Assembly (NCBI GenBank): GCA_018340805.1
Contig: JACMZG010000008.1
Coordinates: forward strand, 18,436,000-18,499,999
Direction: 5' to 3'
Origin: Microvelia longipes
Taxonomy: Eukaryota; Arthropoda; Insecta; Hemiptera; Veliidae
Length of the DNA: 64,000 bases
Positions 1 to 10,034 of the stretch are shown here, one piece after another. How positions within the stretch are numbered: position 1 is the stretch's first letter; each line of letters begins with the position of its first letter. The position numbers were made by a program, and so were the translations under genes. Below the pieces are notes generated by a model. The model did not search any database, was not told the DNA's origin, and saw only the letters and a program-made list of their open reading frames with translations.

Positions 1-59
1 GGTCCCCCATCCATGCCCTGAATACACTCGATGCTACTTAACTTTTATGATCCACCAAA

Positions 60-570
60 AATCATAGACAGACTTGTTGTCTAATAACGAAACTTAGTAC
101 ACTTATTTATTACGTCAAGGGGTACATTTGTACCAAATTTCAACTTATTTGGAATATTTTCCGACTTTTTTGTTTAAAAACGTATACGAATCATTCGATA
201 AAAATTGAACTAATGCTAACAATGAGATGGAACTTAGCACATATGTTAGTCTCATACATGTCTACATGCGTGCCAAATTTCAATCAGATCTCATTATTAT
301 ACCGTGTTTTATGATTTTTCGAAATTTCTGCTGAGTCATTATTGCGGGTTTTTATGACGTCATAAAAAATATTTTCCTAATAGCACAACTACACCGGTAG
401 ACTGGTTATTGAACAAAATTTCAACTCTCTAGCATAAATACACTGCGGGCGCTATAAAGATAACAGACACACATACAGACAGACAACTTTGCAAAAACAA
501 CTCAGGAGGTCTTAAAACGCCTGAAACTCATAATTCCGTTTCATACTGGTTTTGGATTTTTTTGCAAATA
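60..570 (+). repeat. Dispersed repeat family A, copy 1, left segment
   Basis: This segment shares an ordered series of words with copies near 10.98, 30.05 and 49.99 kb and, inverted, near 22.6 kb. The words include GAAACTTAGTA, AACTAATGCTAA, TGCGTGCCAAAT, GAGTCATTATTGCGGGT, TGACGTCATAAAA, TAGCACAACTACA and AGGAGGTCTTAAAA. No conserved protein is seen. The copy is interrupted after about 570 by the hairpin-bearing element and resumes at 1150, where CCTATATACCTACGGTATAA follows as it does in the uninterrupted copy near 30.5 kb. It is probably an old non-autonomous repeat; the class is unknown. Confidence 0.75.
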
Positions 571-1149
571 ATAGTTATTTATGCCATAAGGCTGAGAAGT
601 GTGTCTTTATGTCACGGCAATTAGATTTACCGACGAGCGAAGCGAGTCGGGAAAAATTGCCAAGACATAAAGACATTCTCAGCCGGATGGCATACACTAT
701 TTTTTTGAGTAGCACTCATTAAATAAAGCACTCATTAAAAAAATCAAAAAATAGCACTTATTAAACTGAACTTGCCGTCATTAAATTCATCCATAGCTTC
801 ACACTTTTACTCAAAAATGTAAAAGCTTTACAAATAAACACACAAAAATTGTCAATTAGAACACCTTTTAAAAACGAAAAAAAAAATTAGTCTACAAAAA
901 AAACAGAAACAAAATGAACGTTTTTAAATAAAGCTCATGAAGGTTTAACACAGATTGTTTTTTGAACACGCTACATTACAGTAATGGCGGCAACATATGA
1001 ATTACTTTTACGTCCTAGGAGTTTTTTTACATTTATTATTGTCTCGGAGGTGAAAAGTACTAAATAACCTCCTATAACAATAATGATTGGCTTCTCATCC
1101 TAAAACGGTCCAATAAAGTGCTCAATTACGTACTACCTCAAAAAAAATA
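571..1149 (-). mobile_element. Hairpin-bearing non-autonomous element HE, copy 1
   Basis: About 580 bp that reappears in inverted orientation at 28017-28637 with high similarity along its whole length. Read on the minus strand it starts with a T run followed by GAGGTAGTACGT and ends with a 113-bp imperfect hairpin and AATAACTATTAT. A second, internal copy of the left-end motif (CTACCTC followed by an A run, here somewhat decayed) lies just before the hairpin. There is no coding capacity. It splits family A, so it is younger than that repeat. Foldback or hairpin-ended elements such as some MITEs or Helitron-like elements are possible; the CTRR end expected of a Helitron is not clear. Confidence 0.8.
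581..693. repeat. 113-bp imperfect hairpin at the end of HE copy 1
   Basis: The arms begin ATGCCATAAGGCTGAGAA and end TTCTCAGCCGGATGGCAT, with GTCTTTATGTC pairing with GACATAAAGAC and GGCAATT with AATTGCC. The inner part holds CCGAC and GTCGG around GAGCGAAGCGA. The same hairpin, also 113 bp, is at 28512-28624. In an element without genes it is a likely recognition or terminator-like structure. Confidence 0.85.
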
Positions 1150-1190
1150 TTTTTCCTATATACCTACGGTATAATTGAGGAATAGTAAAA
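1150..1190 (+). repeat. Family A copy 1, right segment after the HE insertion
   Basis: TTTTTCCTATATACCTACGG and the following TATAATTGAGG correspond to the uninterrupted family A copy near 30.47-30.50 kb (TTTTCCTTTATATCTACAG, TATAATTGTG). Joining 570 to 1150 restores the ancestral order, so HE inserted here, with at most a TA-like target duplication. Confidence 0.7.
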
Positions 1191-2319
1191 TAAAATATTA
1201 ATTATTAAAATCATAATAATAATAAAACATCAATAATAGCAACTAGACACAGATTCAACCCTAAACTACAACCTAAGATCCAATACGAATCTCTAATTTT
1301 AACACTCATGTCATAGAGGGGCGAATTATGAATGACGATGTATTCCTATATTTTATTATTAATTGTGTATGTAATAATTATATATACAACAATGAATGTT
1401 ATATTAGCTTGTCATTCAGTAAAAATCATTTTAGATATATTAGGCTCATTCACAGGGTGGATAGATGATATCAAAGCAGTAAACGATTAGTTAAGATGTT
1501 AATAAGGTTAAAACTGCTTTAGGTTTTAGATTAGCCCCTCTAAAATAATATGATTACATGCGTAAACAATAAATATAAATGTAGGAGTCCATTAATTTGG
1601 GAAGGAGACCATTTTTAAAGGTATAGGACCATATTTAATTCTTATAATTTAAACTGGCTCATTTGAAATGTTCCAACCTCTATGTGTCTTAAATAAGATT
1701 AACTTTATTTAAGTTAAATCTAGATTAGTCAAAATCAGAATTAGCTAAAAATTAATTTCATTTACGTGAACAAGGAATATGCAAGGATAGACAATAGTAA
1801 CAGGTTTCCAAAATAACTTATTTGCTTCCCAGGAGGTTCACACGTTCCTGTTTACAAGCTATTGAAAAGTCGATCTAAAAATAGAGATCCTCTTCATTGC
1901 TTCAGGAAATACTGCTGTCTTTTCTTCTAGAGGCAATTATTAAATTATACAATGATTCATTACTGTTGGTAATTTTCAAAATGAAATTCTAAATCCACAA
2001 GGCTGTGGTAAAGTGAGTTAGATTATACCTAATCTATGGTTATTATATGAGTAATAAAGTTTAAAATACAGGCTGGAAGAGTAGGTGTCATTTTAAAAAT
2101 GATCAACAAAGATGTTCTTCATCATATAATTTAAAATTCGCAAAAACCCTTATACAAGACCCCATTATAGTATAAATCACTAAGTATAAATAATTTCTAT
2201 CGGTAAACATTATAAATACACAATAAAATCTGTATTTTGTTAACTAATGACTGCAGAAATCTCAAGAATAATAACTAAACAATCTTTAGGGGACATTGTC
2301 TCATAATAGTTAAAAACTT
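1191..2319. other. AT-rich stretch, no gene seen
   Basis: All frames are broken by frequent stops. I see no repeat that recurs elsewhere in the window and no RNA gene signature. Confidence 0.6.
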
Positions 2320-2414
2320 GGTTAGAATAATAGATCTTATAGAATTATAGGATAGATCTCTTTGGAATATAGGTAAGAAGTGAGATTCTATATTTGTACT
2401 ATATTATTCTAACC
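2320..2414. repeat. Short element with 13-bp terminal inverted repeats
   Basis: GGTTAGAATAATA at 2320-2332 is matched exactly by TATTATTCTAACC at 2402-2414, enclosing about 69 bp. The size and ends would suit a very small MITE or a hairpin. No target duplication is convincing and no second copy was seen, so a chance AT-rich inverted repeat remains possible. Confidence 0.4.
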
Positions 2415-3236
2415 ACGTCAGCAGTCATGAGATTGCACTGGTTTCAGAAACAGCCTCTAGTGTAGTTGCTGAACAGTAAGGATGCATTCATATGTGAAAT
2501 CAAATTCAAACTCAGCCATCCGTTCTAATATAATAGGTTTATAGTCACGCTTGGTAACTTTATGGCAGGTTTCTTTAACTCTTAAAGGTTTCTTTAAGAA
2601 CTAAAAAACTGAGATTTTTTTAAGCTAGAATTTTAGAAACTCAAAAAAGGTTAAATTTTCTATACCAAATACCAAACAATAAACACTTTATTTACACTTT
2701 ATATAAATAATGAGGCTGGCCTTGTAATAAGGTTTGCTAGGCACACAGCGTACTTATCAATCTAAATGACAAATTTTAAAGTAATAGGTCAATAAATCCA
2801 ACAGTAGATAGACTGTTATCTCCATAGTAAATATTGAAAATTTACTAAATTTTTAATCTAGGACTAAAAGTTTCATCTACAATTTGATTATGATAATCAA
2901 AGTATAATATAGTTAAAATACAGCTACAGTTTTAAACCTGTTTCATCAAATGACAGTAAATAAAAAGGATGGTAAATCGAAAGATGATTGCCAAACTGAT
3001 TGACATTTTGCCCATGAACCAAAACAATTAATACGCAATCCATGGCCATATGATGTTAAATTAATAGCATCTGTATTAAAAATTTGATTAAGCGTAAGTA
3101 GAAAAAGCTACGAGAAATACTTATTTAATGTGAAGATATTACTTCTCTAATAACAGAGCACCGTATACTTTGGGGATTAACTTTGGAATTTTTTTGTCAA
3201 AAATCAAAACATTTTATAATGCAAAGTCTGCATGAT
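2415..3236. other. AT-rich stretch, no gene seen
   Basis: No ORF, hairpin or recurring repeat that I can support lies between the short inverted-repeat element and the 28-bp tandem array. Confidence 0.55.
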
Positions 3237-3365
3237 GTAAACATAAAAGCTTTCCTTGCAAGTCGTAAACATAAAAGCTTTCCTTGCAAGTCGTAAGCAT
3301 AAAAGCTTTCCTTGGAAGTCGTAAACATAAAAGCTTTCCTTGCAAGTCGTAAACATAAAAGCTTT
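3237..3365 (+). repeat. 28-bp tandem repeat, 4.6 units
   Basis: The unit begins GTAAACATAAAAGCTTTCC and ends TTGCAAGTC. Units start at 3237, 3265, 3293, 3321 and 3349, the last being cut after 17 bases. Only the third unit differs (GTAAGC and TTGGAAG). Units abut without spacers, so this is a minisatellite, not a CRISPR array. Near identity points to recent expansion. Confidence 0.95.
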
Positions 3366-3502
3366 AAATTTATTCCACATCATATTTGCACGTATTATTA
3401 CACCAGGTGAGAAAAAAGTTGTTTATGTCTTCAAAACACGAGAGAGTGTAATGTTATTACCATGATAACATAAAAAATTAATAATATTAATTTATTGCAG
3501 AT

Positions 3503-3604
3503 ATGGACTCACCAGGCAGAGTGGCAGATCTGTTTTTATTCAGATGTTGCTGTCTCTTGATCTGCCTTACTGTAGACATTGTTGGTATTATTGTCATATT
3601 TTAA
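3503..3604 (+). CDS. Candidate small ORF or terminal exon with a membrane-like segment
   Basis: A 33-residue reading frame starts MDSPGRVADLF, has a CCC run (RCCCLLICLT) and ends in a hydrophobic stretch before TAA. It follows TTAATTTATTGCAG, a good 3' splice-site sequence ending at 3500, so it could be the last exon of a plus-strand gene or a tiny protein with one membrane segment. No family is recognised. The same bases carry an exon candidate on the other strand, and both cannot easily be true. Length alone gives weak support. Confidence 0.25.
   Translation: MDSPGRVADLFLFRCCCLLICLTVDIVGIIVIF
3513..3569 (-). CDS. Candidate internal exon, minus strand (third of a possible gene)
   Basis: On the minus strand ACAG precedes the segment and GTGAGT follows it. 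Reading with two leading bases gives RQIKRQQHLNKNRSATLP with one base left over. The 57-nt length and phase fit directly after the candidate exon at 45817-45895, which ends with one extra base. The peptide is basic and not recognised. The intron implied would be about 42 kb, long but possible in a large genome. The plus strand is also open here, so evidence is weak without transcripts. Confidence 0.25.
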
Positions 3605-4309
3605 CTAACACAACCACGAAGTAACTAAAACCATACATCCACTTAACACGAACTATGTTAACTTAGTCTGAGCACGTCAAGTCACACTGTGATAAATAAT
3701 TTGTAAATTAAGCACCGCAGTAAGCATTTAAATTTAGTTGATGAGTAAAAAAACTGTTTTCATTTATATAAAATAAAAGTTTTTTTAAAAAGTTTCATTT
3801 CATAACTAAAAATTTTACAATCAATAAAATTAACTTTTAATAGCTTATTAATAAAATTTCTAGCTTCCTTTTCTTAGAAAAAAGAGGTATTATTATACAA
3901 AAACATTAAATGTTAAATTACAAAAACTTTTAATAAAATTAATAAAAACTAGTAACTATTTCCGATAAGTTATAGTCAAGTTCTACAAATACAATAAAGA
4001 CAGCAAAAGAACAAAATAAAAGACTAGGTATTTTGTTTTTAACTACTAGTACATTACGTGTTACGCTATCTGACCATACGTAATAAAAACCATAAAATAA
4101 TTGAAAGTTGTTGGTCATCAATGTTTAAAAAAAAATTCAAAAGTCAATATTTTCACAATGGCGACTAATATCATATTAAAATTTATTTGAGCGATGCAAC
4201 ATTTAATTATTTTTTTTTCAACTCAATTGTTTTTGAATAGATTTTTAATAACTCAGTAAACAATGCCTAAAAAAATAAATTCTGCGGGCAGCACCTTAAG
4301 TCAAATTTT
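3605..4309. other. AT-rich stretch, no gene seen
   Basis: The only open frame of note, near 3939-4121, has low-complexity AT-driven composition and no recognisable motif. No RNA gene is seen. Confidence 0.5.
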
Positions 4310-4480
4310 AGTGCCGCGTTTCAACTCTATTGCATAAATACAGCGAAAGTTATGCGTGATACACACACACAGACAGCATGATGAAAACCATTCAAAACGT
4401 CATGAAAATGCCTAAAACGGATAAATATGATAAAACATCGGTTTCAAATTCAGTTAAGGTAAACACGATACTTTTCGTAA
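4310..4480 (+). repeat. Decayed fragment of family A
   Basis: TTTCAACTCTATTGCATAAA, ACACACACACAGACAG, AAAATGCCTAAAAC and AACACGATACTTTTC follow the order of the right half of family A (TTTCAACTCTCTAGCATAAA and so on). The match is broken by several small indels. Confidence 0.55.
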
Positions 4481-6659
4481 ATCCTTGGATAGTAGAGGAA
4501 AAGTAATTAAGCCATAGAACTATAAAAAAATAAAAACGCACAAAAGTAATAGAACTAGAATTAAATATTATACTACAGACTTTCGAAAACTAATTCTAAA
4601 ATCTGTTCTATATAAATATTTTGAAAACGATCTAAATAAAATTAAAATCTAAATAATTAAAAGATGAACGATCGAAACTGTTGATAATGCTATTACAAGT
4701 TTGTAAAATATGATAATTATGTTATAAAAAATATTAAAATCAATTACAATCTACAATGATTATCCATTGTATTATAAAGACAATAGAATTATTAATTCTT
4801 CTCCAATTATAGAATAATAAGTTAAGAATAACAAAAATAATTTAAGAATTATGCAACTCGCCTAAAATTGTGTAATTTTGTTATTAATCAATCTATGCAT
4901 CTATAAATTTCCTTTCCCGCAAATCATTAAAAGGGCAAAAATAATGTATTAATTATTTTATAATGTACATGCTTAAGAAAAACACAATTCGGTAATTTAA
5001 TCTATACATCTATACACATACATACATCTATACATCTATCGTTAGTACCACTTTACTATAGTTTTAAACCACAAATCATCACAAAGGGCTGAAATAAATT
5101 TTTAATCATATTCATATATTATGACTTTATACACTTTAAATTGTAACATCAAAAAAAAGTGAAAGGTTTTGTAATTCGTTTCAGCACTGATGATGACCGT
5201 ATATGATAATGACACTAAGACTGACAGACATAGACTGAAATTGTTAAAAACAGGTTGGTTGTAAGATGCAACCCAGATTCGGTCACGGTTTGGTAAGGCA
5301 CGCGTTATGTACGAAAATAACTAGAGTATATTATAGTTAAGGAGTGGGGAACCCCTTCTACTTTGCTTGAGGTTCAGTAATTATCATTCTGGCAAATAAG
5401 TAAACTCAAGTTCAACGTTTTGTTAATAAAACTCATACTTAAGACTGGGGCAATGTATATTTGAACATTAAAATGCATAACACGACAATTAAACTTAACT
5501 CTTCAAGTTGTTTGTCCTTCAGAGGCAACCTTTAAAAAAATAGGCTTGTGGATGTCCACAAGCCAGGCGAATTTTCTTTGAGGTACATGCTCGCTTGCGC
5601 TTTACCGTCATTTAACTTAAGTTTCCTGTATATTCTTTAAAATCAATAGCCCTAAATGTTACTGATTTTTAAAAATTTTCCTGCCTCAACAAACCGGGTT
5701 TGTCTAAGCAACTTAGCTTAGACGTAATTAACTACACTAAGTTTGATTAAAATTAAAATTAACGTAATTAAAGCACTTGGTTAAATTTGGTTAAGTTGTA
5801 CCAAACTTGTTAATTTATAAAAGTTATATTTACTAATTTATATTTATACTAATATAAATGTGATAACCAGTTATCACTAAAGCAGTGATAACCAAGTTTT
5901 GCTCAGCAAATGTTTTATTTATTAAACAACAAATTATTAATTTTTCTAAGGACTAAAGAAATAGAAGTTGTTAACAGTTGTAATAGCAAGGAAATTCTTT
6001 GTTTAAGATGTTTTTGTCTATCCGGTGATACTCAAGCCATGCTTGGTACGTTCCTTGTTTTGATAAAATGACGATCAAAATAGGAATTCTCAAATCGTGT
6101 GTTTTGACTTTTATTAAGAATACAATAATATTCTTAACAAGATAAGCCATGAATTGACAAGTTAAAATAACACCTATTGTTATTTGTGAAAGAATTTCAT
6201 TGAGGCATATAGTTTGGTCAATATGACCTATGAGTCGTCTAAGTGTAGAGTTTAGTCAAGATCCATCGATTAGATTCCAGTTTGCAAGCGCTTAAAATGT
6301 AGTGTTGCACTAAACCCATATTATTTTCTTTAAAGTTAAAGACTTAAACGTTGACTACTCAGACTTATGAGCATTCTAAGTTGGCATAAAGTTGCCTTAG
6401 TGCATTTCATGACACACAATGGATGTCATAGTCAATGAGTTATTACATGACATTATTCTATTAAAAAACCTTTCTGTACGGACATCTTCACCAGATATTA
6501 AGTCCATTAAAACTTTTGGCATCTTTGGCAAAGTTAGTAGTTTTAATTTTCCTTCGCGGCAGAAAAATCCCTTGGGCTCAGACTTCCACTTCATCGTTGA
6601 ACAATAGGGACATACACTTTCTGGCTTTCCTTTGTTAGAATGAATTGTATAATTTTCGG
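4481..6659. other. AT-rich stretch with short hairpins only
   Basis: No gene is visible. GTGATAAC at 5860-5867 pairs with GTTATCAC at 5870-5877. CAGCACTGATGATGACCG near 5183-5200 resembles the family G end motif seen at 47 kb. Both strands are open around 6419-6607, but the peptides are unlike any family I know and one strand must be a shadow of the other. Confidence 0.45.
5543..5564. repeat. Perfect 10-bp-arm hairpin
   Basis: GGCTTGTGGA, a TG loop, then TCCACAAGCC. It is perfectly paired and more GC-rich than its surroundings. Nothing nearby suggests transcription termination, so function is unknown. Confidence 0.7.
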
Positions 6660-7025
6660 CCGACACGAGCACTCAAAGCTTATTTACCTATGTTCAAATT
6701 TTGGTAAGGACAATAATTTTTTATCGTTTCTTTTACAGTGCATAAGTTCATAACTACAAAATAAGTCTTGCGCGGTGGTCCGCATGTCGGGTGATTTTTC
6801 TTGGGAATGCGTGTTTCCGTGTTAAAACCTTTAAAGAAAAACACCAACTAAGCATTAAGCTAGTGCAAAAAAAGGGGTGCGTTGCCAATCATTTTAAAAG
6901 CATAGTTTTGTATAACCAATATAATTATTATGTACATTTCGCTTGAAAAATATAGAAAAAATGAGTAACAAGAAGTGCTTGATAATTGAGCAACCCCAAA
7001 AGCCCCTAAAAGAAGCCACAATTTA
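6660..7025 (+). repeat. Diverged copy of the foldback repeat FB
   Basis: The order of words follows FB2: GGACAATAATTTTTTATCGT, GCGCGGTGGTCCGCATGTCG, GCGTGTTTCCGTG, AAAACCTTTAAAGA, GCATAGTTTTGTA and AATGAGTAACAAGAAGTGCT. The tRNA-like B box seen in FB2 has decayed to GTTCAAATTTTGG. The right arm of the palindrome is reduced. It is an old copy judged by scattered substitutions. Confidence 0.75.
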
Positions 7026-8007
7026 GTGACTTCGATTTTTTCTTATGTACGTATAGGTCATAGGGCTTTAAAAACAGGTTGCGGACCTGATGTAAAGTAA
7101 TCTAGAATACATTAATATTTATACGTAGCATTAAAATTCATCGTATTTTTAAAATATTATTTTATGAATCAGTTGGTAAAACAAAAGCAGGTGAAGGAAA
7201 CTTCCTAAAATATTTTGTTAAGATTTTCCAACATCTAAACTACAATTAGTTCGGCAAGGCCTAATCTAACCCCTGTATAACGACTGTAATCCTGATATCA
7301 ACTCAACTCCCTTTTGTAATTACTTCTTAAACAAATATTCGATCGGCCATAACAAAATATCCTCACTACCAATATATAATGTCAAATATCATTGTAGTAA
7401 AAAAATAATTATCTTTGTTATAAAATGACATATATAACATTTGACAATAAAAATATTCAGAATAAGAGAAAATGCAACGTATACTTGACCAGTACAGGAA
7501 CTACGCTGCCTAAACATACAACTATACTATGTAATTCAAGTAAAAACAATACTTTTCATTTTTTTCTTTCTTTAAAACGTTGTATTTCAAGTAAGGAGGT
7601 ATTGTTATATTTGTATGAATGAATTATAGGTCATATTTATTGGTAAATAGTGCGTTGTACGTTTTTCGGCGAACTTATAATGACTACCCGACAGGAAACA
7701 TTTTATGGAGAATCATAATGATCGTAAAACTTTTACGAGTGATTGAGAGCCAAGAAATTGGATGGTATAATGTGTAATCAGTTATTGATATTTGCAATAA
7801 AATAGTCACCATGAGACACTTGATCCGTAGCGATATTACATACCTGGAACAAAAGAGAAATATTATCTTAGATAAAGTACGATAAATATTGAAAAAAATG
7901 ATAAATTCATATTAAGGGAGAAAACTAAAACAATGTAAATTTTTGTGGAATGTATTTCAATAATGAATATGTGGTTATTTATATTGAGACTCATATAAAT
8001 AAATAAA
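7026..8007. other. AT-rich stretch, no gene seen
   Basis: A 65-codon open frame at 7425-7622 has no recognisable motif and ordinary AT-rich composition. It is most likely fortuitous. Confidence 0.5.
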
Positions 8008-8010
8008 TAT

Positions 8011-8042
<32 letters not shown>

Positions 8043-8045
8043 ATA

Positions 8046-8126
<81 letters not shown>
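8008..8126. repeat. (AT)n microsatellite with interruptions
   Basis: About 118 bp of alternating A and T with a few AATATA interruptions. It directly abuts the 3' end of the SINE that follows. Confidence 0.97.
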
Positions 8127-8128
<2 letters not shown>

Positions 8129-8345
8129 GCCCGTTTTAGGGCCTTTCGGCCCATCAGGGTATTCACCCTGCGGGAACCACCTCAGGTGGGTTGCATCTAC
8201 TACACTCTAAGAGTTAATTAAAGTTGGCGAAATCATTTTTTTAATACAAATACTAATCATAAAATCTTAGAGCATAGCCCGGGCTGCGAACCCCGGACCT
8301 CCGGTGCCGAAATCGAACGCCTTTACGATCACGGCCACGGAGGCA

Positions 8346-8348
<3 letters not shown>
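8127..8348 (-). mobile_element. tRNA-derived SINE (type 1), full head and tail
   Basis: On the minus strand the element starts near 8348 with CTGCCTCCGTGGCCGTGATC (A-box region). A B-box-like GGTTCGCAGCC lies inside a GGTCCGGGGTTCGCAGCCCG stretch. A body follows, then a 3' tail hairpin, GGGCCGAAAGGCCCTAAAAC and GGGCAT, leading into (AT)n. This is the layout of a tRNA-derived, Pol III-transcribed SINE. A second, 5'-truncated copy is at 55987-56165, ending in an (ATT)n tail. Both ends here touch AT tracts, so a target duplication cannot be resolved. Confidence 0.85.

Positions 8349-8400
<52 letters not shown>
8349..8400. repeat. (AT)n microsatellite on the 5' side of the SINE
   Basis: About 52 bp of pure AT. 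With the tract at 8008-8126 it suggests the SINE landed inside an existing AT tract. Confidence 0.97.
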
Positions 8401-8402
<2 letters not shown>

Positions 8403-8797
8403 TGTAGTAAAGTCTATTTAATAGTCGTAAATCAGACAAAACAAGTTACTCTGGGAAGGGGATATTTGACAAGTTATAAAACAGCATCATGCGTCACTTA
8501 TCATTAATTATATAATGGGATAAGGAAAAGAAAGTTAACAAAATGCGGCGCCAGGGTACCCAAGTAATTTGTTTATTTAGGACCTGAAGTACCCGAAAAA
8601 AGAATCTGACAGGACGAAGGCTGCACTACATTAGGCAGCGAACAACTAAGTTCGTGAACGTAGTGTAGTCTACAACACCTATTAATACACTTTTATAGAA
8701 AAAGTTTTATTTTATTTTTGTAATTAATGGTAGAAATGTAATAATAATAAAATTGAAAAATTGTAATAATTGAATGATTTGTATTTAATTTAATAAT
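8401..8797. other. Unique-looking spacer
   Basis: It holds a slightly GC-richer patch around 8540-8660 (GGCGCCAGGGTACCC and CCTGAAGTACCCG), with no ORF or repeat match that I can support. Confidence 0.45.
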
Positions 8798-8814
8798 TTA
8801 TATATATATATATA

Positions 8815-8869
<55 letters not shown>
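8798..8869. repeat. (AT)n microsatellite
   Basis: Alternating AT with two TATAATATAATA interruptions near its left end. A B-box-like GGTTCAACTCCCACC lies 110 bp further on at 8982-8996, but I see no matching A box. Confidence 0.95.
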
Positions 8870-8872
<3 letters not shown>

Positions 8873-9294
8873 GACAATAAGGAATTTTTGAGTTTGGGTT
8901 TCACCAATTGGCTGCTGATTTTAGGATAATTAGACGCTATTAGGATGCTATGATAATATTATAATTTTGGTCATACAACAAGGTTCAACTCCCACCTTAA
9001 AAGCAGAAACCTTACAGCACATCATATTAATAGCAAGGATTATCTGAATACATACAAAAAAAAGTCAAGCCAGCGAGGCGAGTTGGCCTTTTAATGGCTA
9101 AAATGATGAAAACCCGCTAAATACGTAGCAAAATGCTAGGTAAGAACAAATATTTTTAATTTGTTTTTTGATAGATCTTTTGCACTATATTTTTACATTA
9201 TATAACATACTTCAAAATAGAGCAATAAAACATATTATGAAAATTAGAGCAGGTACTATATTTTTTTATCTGTGTAAGACTAAAATATGAGCTC

Positions 9295-9640
9295 ATAAAA
9301 AATATCAGCATTTGATTGACATATTATTACTAAACTTTTGATCAGATGGAGTTCAGATGGTTTTAACCAAGGTATAAACAAAATGAATAATAGATAATCA
9401 ACATATGTTTATTATTATACTAATTCAAAAATATCAAAACCTGAACTTATCAAAAACATCAGCTCGTGATAGACCTGTATGACTGAACTTTTGATCAGAT
9501 GTAGTTCAAATGCTTTAAACCATAAAACATAAAAGTAATTTTAATTTTTTTATATAATAATTTACTAGGAATAAAAAAAAGACTGTAATAAAATACAACT
9601 CTAATTAGATAATAAACATACGTTTATTATCTAATTTAAG
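9295..9640 (+). repeat. Diverged direct duplication, about 150-215 bp period
   Basis: CTTTTGATCAGATGGAGTTC at 9335 recurs as CTTTTGATCAGATGTAGTTC at 9488. ATCAGC, the following TTTAAACC-like segment and a GATAAT(C/A)AACATA(T/C)G block also recur in the same order. Spacing grows from 153 to about 215 bp because of an indel in the second unit. Confidence 0.7.
9603..9636. repeat. Perfect 15-bp-arm hairpin
   Basis: AATTAGATAATAAAC, loop ATAC, GTTTATTATCTAATT. It lies at the right end of the duplicated unit. The matching part of the first unit (near 9393) is less perfect. Confidence 0.75.
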
Positions 9641-10034
9641 ACTATTTTATTCACAATTACGAGAAGGTTAAACCGCAAATAGTCTTTAATGTTTCAATAC
9701 AAACAAAAGACATGTTATAGAAGTCAGAGTGGGATGGTTGTGTAACTGGTTTAGTATTGACATTGTCTGGTTATGATACGAGTCTAATGGAGTGAAAGGC
9801 AATACTTTCCCTTCTTGTAAAATATATACATATCATCATAACTCTTCTAGTCTACTAACAATGTCTACAAAACATAACTCTACTAACAACTGCCTGTTAG
9901 ATCTATATGACTTACTCATAGGCTTGACTAGAGACTGTATAAACAGAGTAAAAGCAATTGAATACTAACAAATGATAAGACATTGGGAATAATTTTTCCT
10001 AAAAAGAGGTTTATGCAAAGAGTTGAAACTTGGC

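Noticed and set aside
571..1149. Helitron identity for HE
   Set aside because: It has a 3'-side hairpin, but no clear 5' TC or 3' CTRR end, and the apparent TA-like target differs from the A/T host site rule in at least one copy.
3237..3365. CRISPR-like regular repeats
   Set aside because: The 28-bp units are contiguous with no spacers, and the DNA is eukaryotic in character.
7975..8166. Ile/Tyr-rich ORFs across (AT)n (also 8304-8507, 42941-43207, 42969-43358)
   Set aside because: They are translations of AT microsatellites and the adjoining SINE, with no protein character beyond the dinucleotide repeat.
8280..8348. tRNA gene on the minus strand
   Set aside because: The B-box-like word is GGTTCGCAGCC, the segment continues into a SINE body with a conserved tail, and no full cloverleaf closes.
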